Positions 6,720-12,015 of a DNA stretch of 12,015 nucleotides are shown here, one piece after another. How positions within the stretch are numbered: the stretch's first letter is position 1; each line of letters starts with the position of its first letter. A program made the position numbers and the translations under genes. The stretch is from SAR116 cluster bacterium (GTDB taxonomy: Bacteria > Pseudomonadota > Alphaproteobacteria > Puniceispirillales > Puniceispirillaceae): NCBI GenBank assembly GCA_004213025.1, contig SHBC01000025.1, positions 1 to 12,015 of the forward strand. Reading direction: 5' to 3'. The notes beneath the pieces were generated by a model. It saw nothing but the letters and a program-made list of their open reading frames with translations. It did not search any database and was not told the origin of the DNA.

Positions 6720-7196
6720 GTGGCGTCACCAAAGAAACCCGAACGACATTTCCAGATTACCAACAATAATGCCATCGACATGCATGTCGGAAAACGACTG
6801 CGCCTGCGGCGCACATTGCTTGGCATGAGCCAGGAACAGCTTGGTACGGAATTGAACATAACATTCCAGCAGGTGCAGAAATATGAACGTGCGGCAAACC
6901 GGATCAGTGCCTCGCGTCTGTGGGATATGAGCCAGATTCTGGATGTGCCGATCAGCTATTTTTTCGACGACATGTCGGAAAACACCATGCAGAGCTCGCC
7001 GCGGCGGGTTGCGGGCAGCAAGGACGGCGATGGCAATGTGGAGGGCAGAACCGGCGCCGCCGCCATTCTGGACCCCTTGGCACGCCGGGAAACGCTTGAG
7101 CTGGTCAGGTCTTACTATAATATCGAATCGGCCACAGCGCGAAAGCGGGTTGCCGAAATGGTGAAGACCATTGCGACGACCCTGACGGAAGGGTAA
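6720..7196 (+). CDS. XRE-family helix-turn-helix transcriptional regulator
   Basis: A 158-residue DNA-binding protein of a class abundant in alphaproteobacteria. It has a short polar N-terminus. The Cro/C1-type HTH runs from DMHVGKRLRLRRTLLGMSQ (residues 20-38) through QEQLGTELNITFQQVQKYE, with recognition-helix residues around 48-57, then NRISASRLWDMSQILDVPISYFFDD. A linker rich in Gly, Asp and Ser follows (about residues 84-118). The tail contains RRETLELVRSYYNIESATARKRVAEMVKTIA, the second helical motif typical of these regulators. GTG 6720 is favoured by its Shine-Dalgarno; ATG 6780 would still keep the HTH. The gene lies between pip and xseB. Its targets cannot be read from sequence; autoregulation or control of neighbours is a guess. 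Confidence 0.85.
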   Translation: MASPKKPERHFQITNNNAIDMHVGKRLRLRRTLLGMSQEQLGTELNITFQQVQKYERAANRISASRLWDMSQILDVPISYFFDDMSENTMQSSPRRVAGSKDGDGNVEGRTGAAAILDPLARRETLELVRSYYNIESATARKRVAEMVKTIATTLTEG

Positions 7197-7255
7197 ATAT
7201 CTGCAACGATGGTGGTTGGGATTGGTCAATTGCCGGATTGTGGCAGGAGTTTTTC

Positions 7256-7522
7256 ATGAATGATACGCAGGGCCAGGCACCGGCCGATCTTGCCGAAATC
7301 AGCTTTGAAGATGCGCTTCGTGAACTTGAAGGCATCGTCGCGTCGCTTGAGCGTGGCGATGTCTCGCTTGATGATGCCATCACGGCCTTTGAACGCGGTA
7401 CCGCGTTGAAGGCGCATTGTCAGGCGCGTCTCGAAGAGGCGCGGATGAAGGTCGAACAGATTCGTCTTCCCGCGGATGGCAACGCGCCAGCCGAGTCGAC
7501 GCCATTCTCCGTCGACGGCTAG
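7256..7522 (+). CDS. xseB: Exodeoxyribonuclease VII small subunit
   Basis: An 88-residue protein that binds several copies to the large XseA subunit to form exonuclease VII, which degrades single-stranded DNA to oligonucleotides. The conserved core is visible at about residues 16-70: SFEDALRELEGIVASLERG, the LDDAITAFERG turn, and CQARLEEARMKVEQI. ATG 7256 has AGGAG (7245-7249) 6 bases upstream. A TTG at 7238 would add six residues and is less likely. xseA is not in the window. The stop codon is four bases before ispA, so the two are surely cotranscribed. Confidence 0.95.
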   Translation: MNDTQGQAPADLAEISFEDALRELEGIVASLERGDVSLDDAITAFERGTALKAHCQARLEEARMKVEQIRLPADGNAPAESTPFSVDG

Positions 7523-7526
7523 ACGC

Positions 7527-8417
7527 ATGAGCCTGCCTGCCTCAGTGCGCGCGGACTCAGCGGCCGTTGAAGATCACCTTGCGTTGCTGTTTGACTCACT
7601 TCCCGGGCCTGCCGATCATCTCGTCGAATCGATGCGGTATGCCACCATGAATGGCGGCAAGCGGCTTCGTGCCTGTCTTGTTCTGGCGGCCGCGCGTCTT
7701 GCCGGTGGTGGTCAACTGCCCGATGGCGTGATGCATGTCGCGGCAGCGGTTGAATGTCTGCACGCCTATTCACTTGTTCATGATGATCTTCCGGCGATGG
7801 ATGATGCCGATACGCGGCGGGGCAATCCGGCCTGCCATATCGCCTTTGACGAGGCAACGGCGATTCTTGCCGGTGACGCGTTGCAGACGCTGGCATTCGG
7901 CATCCTCGCCGACCCTGAGGTGAGTCAGGACGCGGTCATCCGTGCGCGGCTTGTGAGCGAGCTTGCCGCCGCCGCGGGTGTTGCCGGCATGGCTGGCGGC
8001 CAGATGCTCGATCTCGAGGCGGAGAGCGGGACGCCTTCGCTGGATGAGGTGCGGCAGATGCAGGCGATGAAGACAGGTGCCCTGATCCAGTTTGCGGCCG
8101 TCGCCGGTGGCATTCACGGCGGCGCGTCAGCAAAGCTTGAAGCCGCGCTTGCCGATTATTCGCGCGATCTCGGACTTGCCTTTCAGATTGCTGATGATCT
8201 GCTGGATTATGACGGGGATGAAGCGGCGCTTGGCAAGCCCGCCGGACAGGATGCCGAGCGCGGTAAGGGAAGCTTTGTCGTGCTGATGGGACTGGCGGCG
8301 GCGCGGCAGGCAGCCACAGACCTGATCGGGGCCGCCGAGGCCGCGCTGGCCCCCTGGGGCGAGGTGGCCGGTGACCTGCAGGCCATCGCGCGATTCGCTA
8401 TTGAACGGCGGTCATGA
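7527..8417 (+). CDS. ispA: Farnesyl diphosphate synthase (geranyltranstransferase)
   Basis: A 296-residue all-helical prenyltransferase that condenses dimethylallyl and isopentenyl diphosphates to geranyl and then farnesyl diphosphate, the precursor of undecaprenyl and quinone side chains. The first Asp-rich motif is DDLPAMD at residues 86-92, with the two-residue insertion of bacterial type II enzymes; the second is DDLLD at 223-227. GGKRLR (43-48) binds the pyrophosphate. Tyr81, five residues before the first motif, matches E. coli IspA and supports a C15 product, though chain length is inferred. ATG 7527 lies four bases after the xseB stop, with no strong Shine-Dalgarno, so coupling to xseB is likely. 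A frame open back to 7476 overlaps xseB and is not needed. Confidence 0.92.
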   Translation: MSLPASVRADSAAVEDHLALLFDSLPGPADHLVESMRYATMNGGKRLRACLVLAAARLAGGGQLPDGVMHVAAAVECLHAYSLVHDDLPAMDDADTRRGNPACHIAFDEATAILAGDALQTLAFGILADPEVSQDAVIRARLVSELAAAAGVAGMAGGQMLDLEAESGTPSLDEVRQMQAMKTGALIQFAAVAGGIHGGASAKLEAALADYSRDLGLAFQIADDLLDYDGDEAALGKPAGQDAERGKGSFVVLMGLAAARQAATDLIGAAEAALAPWGEVAGDLQAIARFAIERRS

Positions 8418-8430
8418 TAGACCTTATATC
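8401..8430 (+). promoter_or_regulatory. Possible internal promoter for dxs
   Basis: TTGAAC (8401-8406) and TATATC (8425-8430) each match four of six consensus bases with an 18-base spacer, at the end of ispA and in the AT-rich gap before dxs. If active it would let dxs be transcribed apart from xseB-ispA. Confidence 0.3.
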
Positions 8431-8454
8431 TGTAAAAGATGAATTAGAAAGGCT

Positions 8455-8478
8455 GGTCCGAATGTCCGGACCGGAGGG
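8455..8478 (+). promoter_or_regulatory. Hairpin abutting the dxs ribosome binding site
   Basis: GGTCCG (8455-8460) and CGGACC (8467-8472) are perfect complements across a six-base loop. The Shine-Dalgarno GGAGGG (8473-8478) begins at the very next base and the ATG follows three bases after it. The stem could hinder or help ribosome access. There is no T-run, so it is not a terminator. Confidence 0.5.
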
Positions 8479-8481
8479 CGA

Positions 8482-10461
8482 ATGACAGCAACCCCCCTGC
8501 TTGACAGTGTCGCCACCGTTGATGATTTGCGGCGCCTTCCCGAGGGCGACCTGCAGCGCCTTGCCGCCGAGCTGCGGACGGCGACCATCAATGCCGTGTC
8601 GAAGACCGGTGGCCATCTTGGCGCCGGGCTTGGCGTTGTGGAACTGACAGTTGCCCTGCATTACGTCTTTCAGACCCCGGATGACAGGCTGATCTGGGAT
8701 GTCGGCCACCAGGCCTATCCGCACAAGATCCTGACCGGTCGTCGGGACCGCATCGAAACGCTGCGCCAGAAGGGTGGCCTGTCGGGCTTTACGAAGCGCA
8801 GCGAGTCGAATTTCGACCCCTTTGGTGCCGGCCATTCATCGACATCGATTTCCGCCGGTCTCGGCATGGCCGTGGGAAGTGACCTGCAGGGGCACAAGCG
8901 CAATGTCATTTCGGTGATTGGCGACGGCTCGATGAGCGCCGGCATGGCTTTTGAGGGCATGAACAATGCCGGGGCGTCGGATTCGCGGCTGATTGTCATT
9001 CTGAATGACAATGACATGTCGATTGCCCAGCCCGTCGGCGCGATGAGCAGCTATCTTTCACGTCTCATCACCTCTGAGCCGTTCCATTCGATCCGCGATC
9101 TGATGCGAGAGGTGGCAAGCCGGTTTCCGGCCGAGATTGAGCGTACGGCGCGACGCGCCCGCGAGGCGGCGCGTGACCTGATCAGTGGCAATTCGGTTTT
9201 CAGCCAGCTTGGGTTTCTTCATATCGGGCCGATCGACGGTCATGACATGTCGCATCTTCTGCCGGTTCTGAAGAACATCCGGGACGGGCATGCGCGTGGA
9301 CCGGTTCTGGTTCATGTTGTCACCGAAAAGGGCAAGGGCCATCCTTTTGCCGGTCCGTCCGCGGAAAAATATCATGCCGTGCCGAAATTCGATGTGATCA
9401 CCGGCACGCAGCAGAAATCGGTTGGCAACGCGCCAAGCTACACTTCGGTGTTTGCGCAGGGGCTGTCGGCGGCGGCCGAGGCCGATGACAGGATTGTGGC
9501 GATTACGGCGGCGATGCCGTCCGGCACCGGGCTCGACAAGATCAAGACCCGCTTTCCGAACCGGGTGTTTGATGTCGGAATCGCTGAACAGCACGCCGTG
9601 ACCTTTGCCGCCGGGCTGGCGACCGAGGGGATGCGGCCGTTCTGTGCGCTCTATTCAACCTTCCTGCAGCGCGGCTATGACCAGATTGTGCATGATGTGG
9701 CGATCCAGAATCTGCCGGTTCGCTTCGCCATTGACCGGGCCGGGGTGGTTGGCAATGACGGCGCGACGCATGCCGGTGTCTATGATGTCGCCTATCTGTC
9801 CTGCCTTCCCAACATGGTCATCATGTGTCCGTCCGACGAGGCCGAACTCCTGCATATGGTCGCCACCGCCGCCGCCCATGATGACGGGCCGAGCGCCGTG
9901 CGCTATCCGCGGGGTGAGGGAGTCGGGGTTGATCTGCCGGACGCCGGTGAGATCCTGCCCATAGGGCGCGGCCGCATTGTTCTTGAGGGTGAGGGCACCG
10001 CCTTGCTGTCACTTGGAACGCGGCTTGCCGATTGTCTTGCGGCGGCGGATGAACTGGCGGCGGAGCATGGTGACCTCACGGTTGCTGATGCCCGCTTTGC
10101 CAAGCCTCTCGACACCGAACTGATCGACCGGCTGGCGATTTCGCATGACAGGCTGCTGATCGTCGAGGAGAACAGCCCTGGCGGGTTCTCGGCGCATGTC
10201 ATGCAGTATCTTGCCAATGCCGGGCATCTTGATCGCGGTCTTGTGGTGCGGTGCATGTCGCTTCCCGACCAGATGCTCGACCATGACAGCCAGGCTGGCC
10301 AGATTGCCTTTGCCGGGCTTGATGCCAGGGGCATCGCGGCAACGCTTCGCGCCATGCCGGGGTTTGTAGACGCCAAATCCGCCAGTAAATCTGCCGGTAA
10401 ATCTGCCAGTAAATCTGCCGGTAAATCTGCCGGTAAATCCGGTGCCAGGACCTCATCCTGA
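8482..10461 (+). CDS. dxs: 1-deoxy-D-xylulose-5-phosphate synthase
   Basis: A 659-residue thiamine diphosphate enzyme that joins pyruvate and glyceraldehyde 3-phosphate, the first and usually flux-setting step of the MEP isoprenoid pathway. Key residues are present: His45 (GGHLGAGLG), the thiamine-binding GDGSMSAGM at 147-155, Asn177 of LNDNDMSI as the likely Mg ligand, and the catalytic Glu369 in GIAEQHAV. The C-terminal transketolase domain holds [12 protein letters not shown] and the MSLPDQ segment. Domains end near residue 629. Residues 630-659 are an extra Ala/Ser/Gly/Lys tail made by a 12-bp tandem repeat, which makes the protein longer than the E. coli enzyme (620 residues). It is the third gene of xseB-ispA-dxs-tlyA, with a 64-base gap before it. 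Confidence 0.96.
   Translation: MTATPLLDSVATVDDLRRLPEGDLQRLAAELRTATINAVSKTGGHLGAGLGVVELTVALHYVFQTPDDRLIWDVGHQAYPHKILTGRRDRIETLRQKGGLSGFTKRSESNFDPFGAGHSSTSISAGLGMAVGSDLQGHKRNVISVIGDGSMSAGMAFEGMNNAGASDSRLIVILNDNDMSIAQPVGAMSSYLSRLITSEPFHSIRDLMREVASRFPAEIERTARRAREAARDLISGNSVFSQLGFLHIGPIDGHDMSHLLPVLKNIRDGHARGPVLVHVVTEKGKGHPFAGPSAEKYHAVPKFDVITGTQQKSVGNAPSYTSVFAQGLSAAAEADDRIVAITAAMPSGTGLDKIKTRFPNRVFDVGIAEQHAVTFAAGLATEGMRPFCALYSTFLQRGYDQIVHDVAIQNLPVRFAIDRAGVVGNDGATHAGVYDVAYLSCLPNMVIMCPSDEAELLHMVATAAAHDDGPSAVRYPRGEGVGVDLPDAGEILPIGRGRIVLEGEGTALLSLGTRLADCLAAADELAAEHGDLTVADARFAKPLDTELIDRLAISHDRLLIVEENSPGGFSAHVMQYLANAGHLDRGLVVRCMSLPDQMLDHDSQAGQIAFAGLDARGIAATLRAMPGFVDAKSASKSAGKSASKSAGKSAGKSGARTSS
10381..10440 (+). 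repeat. 12-bp minisatellite inside the 3' end of dxs
   Basis: Five consecutive 12-base units, each GCC-(AGT or GGT)-AAA-TC(T/C), stay in frame and encode Ala-(Ser or Gly)-Lys-Ser five times (DXS residues 634-653). A truncated nine-base unit precedes them at 10372-10380. The order of variants is AGT, GGT, AGT, GGT, GGT. The units use AAA and TCT and are more AT-rich than the gene around them, which suggests a recent local duplication. Confidence 0.92.
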
Positions 10462-10468
10462 CTTCGTG

Positions 10469-11218
10469 ATGGTGGGTGCCGCGCCTGTCCGCGCTGATGT
10501 GTTGCTGGTGCGCCTTGGTCTGGCGGCATCGCGTGAGCGCGCGCGGAGCATGATTGCCAGCGGGTCTGTGTCTGTTGACGGGGTGGTAATGACGCGCCCG
10601 GCACGGCGCCTTGCCCCCGACGTCAATATCGCCGTCAGCGCTCCTGACATGGCATGGGTAAGCCGCGCCGCGCTGAAGCTTCTTGGCGGGCTGGATGCCT
10701 TTCCGCAGATCGACCCGTCCGGCCTTCACTGTGTCGATATCGGCGCGAGTACTGGTGGCTTCACCGAGGTGCTGTTGTCTCGCGGTGCCGCGCATGTGGT
10801 GGCGGTCGATGTCGGCCATGGTCAGATCCATCCAAGGGTGGCCGATGATGCGCGTGTCGAATCACGCGAAGGCGTCAATGCCCGTTCGCTGACAGCTGAT
10901 GATTTCACCACCCCGCCGGAGCTGATTGTCTGCGATGCGTCCTTTATCTCGCTGACCAAGGTTCTGCCGGCGGTGATGCAGGTGGCCGCGCCGGGGGCCG
11001 GCCTGCTGGCGTTGATCAAGCCGCAATTCGAGGTTGGCCGCGCCGCCATCGGCAAGGGCGGGGTGGTGCGCGATGCGCAGGCGGTCAGGGACGCGGTGGC
11101 GATGGTTGAAAACTGGTTTGCCGCAGATATGGGCTGGCAGTTGATCGGCACCGCGCCGTCACCAATCGACGGTCAGGACGGGAACCGCGAATATCTTCTG
11201 GCGGGCCGTAAAGTCTAG
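10469..11218 (+). CDS. tlyA: TlyA-type 2'-O-ribose rRNA methyltransferase
   Basis: A 249-residue protein with an N-terminal S4 RNA-binding domain (about residues 8-58: ADVLLVRLGLAASRERARSM, GSVSVDG) and an FtsJ-like methyltransferase domain. The SAM-binding motif is VDIGASTGGFT at 89-99. The catalytic tetrad is visible as Lys70 (SRAALK), Asp156 (CDASF), Lys184 (LIKPQFE) and Glu241 (NREYLL). Characterised relatives methylate 16S and/or 23S rRNA, which affects capreomycin sensitivity in mycobacteria; the haemolysin label is historical. The start is uncertain: ATG 10469 gives normal family length and is seven bases after the dxs stop; GTG 10466 adds one residue, and GTG 10442 would overlap dxs. 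No good Shine-Dalgarno is present, so coupling to dxs is likely. Confidence 0.9.
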   Translation: MVGAAPVRADVLLVRLGLAASRERARSMIASGSVSVDGVVMTRPARRLAPDVNIAVSAPDMAWVSRAALKLLGGLDAFPQIDPSGLHCVDIGASTGGFTEVLLSRGAAHVVAVDVGHGQIHPRVADDARVESREGVNARSLTADDFTTPPELIVCDASFISLTKVLPAVMQVAAPGAGLLALIKPQFEVGRAAIGKGGVVRDAQAVRDAVAMVENWFAADMGWQLIGTAPSPIDGQDGNREYLLAGRKV

Positions 11219-11240
11219 GACTCAGGCCCGGCTATCAGAA

Positions 11241-12015
11241 TCAATCGTCAAGCAGGCCGCATTGCGCGCGGTGGCGCATCAGCGCATCAAGGATTGTCAC
11301 CGCCATCATCGCCTCGGCCACCGGCACACCGCGAATTCCGACACAGGGGTCATGGCGGCCCTTGGTGACGACATCGACATCCTGGCCATCGACATCCACC
11401 GACTTGCGCGGCGTCAGGATCGAACTTGTCGGCTTGATCGCGACGCGGACGACAAGCTGCTGGCCGGTGGAAATGCCGCCAAGCACACCACCATTATTGT
11501 TGCCAATGAATTCCGGCCCGTGATCGCCGGCGCGCATCTCGTCGCCGGCCTCGCGCCCGTCAAGCGCCGACAGCGCGAACCCGCCGCCAATCTCGACACC
11601 CTTGACCGCATTGATCGTCATCATCGCCGCCGCAAGGTCGCTGTCCAGCTTGCCATAGACAGGCTGGCCAAGTCCGGCCGGAATTCCGTCTGCGACAATC
11701 TCGAGAATCGCGCCGGCGGAACTGCCGGCCTTGCGCACCTCATCGAGATAGGTCTCCCACTCGCCGGCCGCCACCGGATCAGGGCAGAAGAACGGGTTGT
11801 TCGCCGTCTCGGCCCAGTCAAGCCGCGCACGGTCGATCTGGTGCGGGCCGATCTGCACGACGCCGCCGTGGATCTTGTAGGGCGCGCCAAGCGCCGCCTT
11901 CAGAACCTGGTGGGCAACCGCGCCGGCGGCCACCCGGACTGCGGTTTCACGGGCCGACGACCGGCCGCCACCGCGATAATCGCGAATGCCGTATTTCTGA
12001 TAGTAGGTGAAGTCG
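11241..12015 (-). CDS. aroC: Chorismate synthase, C-terminal part (N-terminus beyond window)
   Basis: The minus-strand frame stays open to the window edge and shows the last 257 residues of chorismate synthase, which converts EPSP to chorismate using reduced FMN, the last common step to aromatic amino acids. Seen: [21 protein letters not shown] next to the window end (the family signature), [57 protein letters not shown]-like IKPTSSI and [20 protein letters not shown]. Against the 361-residue E. coli protein, roughly the first 100 residues, with both catalytic histidines, are outside the window. The stop (complement of 11241-11243) is 22 bases from the tlyA stop, and the two genes converge. 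No terminator is visible between them. Confidence 0.96.
   Translation of the reverse strand, partial: DFTYYQKYGIRDYRGGGRSSARETAVRVAAGAVAHQVLKAALGAPYKIHGGVVQIGPHQIDRARLDWAETANNPFFCPDPVAAGEWETYLDEVRKAGSSAGAILEIVADGIPAGLGQPVYGKLDSDLAAAMMTINAVKGVEIGGGFALSALDGREAGDEMRAGDHGPEFIGNNNGGVLGGISTGQQLVVRVAIKPTSSILTPRKSVDVDGQDVDVVTKGRHDPCVGIRGVPVAEAMMAVTILDALMRHRAQCGLLDD

Noticed and set aside
10199..10831. Minus-strand open frame with a repeated [12 protein letters not shown] peptide
   Set aside because: The peptide is just the antisense reading of the 12-bp repeats in dxs; the rest is antisense to dxs and tlyA and has no family likeness.
10469..11218. Haemolysin (the historical annotation of TlyA)
   Set aside because: The S4 plus FtsJ-like domains with a full K-D-K-E tetrad indicate an rRNA methyltransferase.
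1..12015. Mobile elements, CRISPR arrays, tRNA or rRNA genes, defence or secondary-metabolite cluster
   Set aside because: No terminal inverted repeats with a transposase, no spaced repeats of CRISPR form, no cloverleaf or rRNA segments seen. Nearly all bases belong to recognisable housekeeping genes.

Overview
The window reads as an ordinary core-genome segment of an alphaproteobacterium, GC-rich and tightly packed. Two gene orders point there. One is a SUV3-like helicase, then an Hsp15-type S4 protein, a seven-iron ferredoxin (fdxA) and carD. The other is xseB-ispA-dxs-tlyA. The protein sequences agree, with a CarD/CdnL resembling that of Caulobacter and a FdxA of the Azotobacter ferredoxin I type. 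I cannot place it more finely than class.

Layout. Positions 1-158 hold the last 51 codons of an upstream gene (possibly aconitase-like), then a three-copy 14-bp repeat and a strong intrinsic terminator. Positions 501-4314 are a run of plus-strand genes: the helicase, the S4 protein overlapping it by four bases, and a TerB-like protein. fdxA (4396-4734) and carD (5007-5510) follow. carD is preceded by 272 bp of noncoding DNA holding a plausible promoter and an array of 11-bp repeats, and is closed by a clear terminator. A proline iminopeptidase (5684-6631), possibly leaderless, and a short XRE-family regulator (6720-7196) come next. Then the isoprenoid block runs xseB (7256-7522), ispA (7527-8417), dxs (8482-10461) and tlyA (10469-11218). 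The window closes with the C-terminal part of aroC on the minus strand, converging on tlyA.

How the genes work together. dxs supplies the first step of the MEP pathway and ispA condenses its C5 products to farnesyl diphosphate, so quinone and undecaprenyl-lipid precursor supply is encoded side by side. xseB (small subunit of exonuclease VII) and tlyA (2'-O rRNA methyltransferase) are habitual neighbours without an obvious metabolic link. The first block is themed on RNA and transcription: an RNA helicase, a ribosome-associated S4 protein and an RNA-polymerase-binding CarD, with an iron-sulfur electron carrier.

I see no mobile element, CRISPR array, tRNA, rRNA or defence system, and no convincing new multi-gene system. 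The points most worth a second look are small: a 12-bp minisatellite that adds an Ala-Ser/Gly-Lys-Ser tail to DXS beside the tlyA start, the repeat array and spacer dyad upstream of carD, a hairpin abutting the dxs ribosome binding site, and operator-like repeats upstream of the iminopeptidase.
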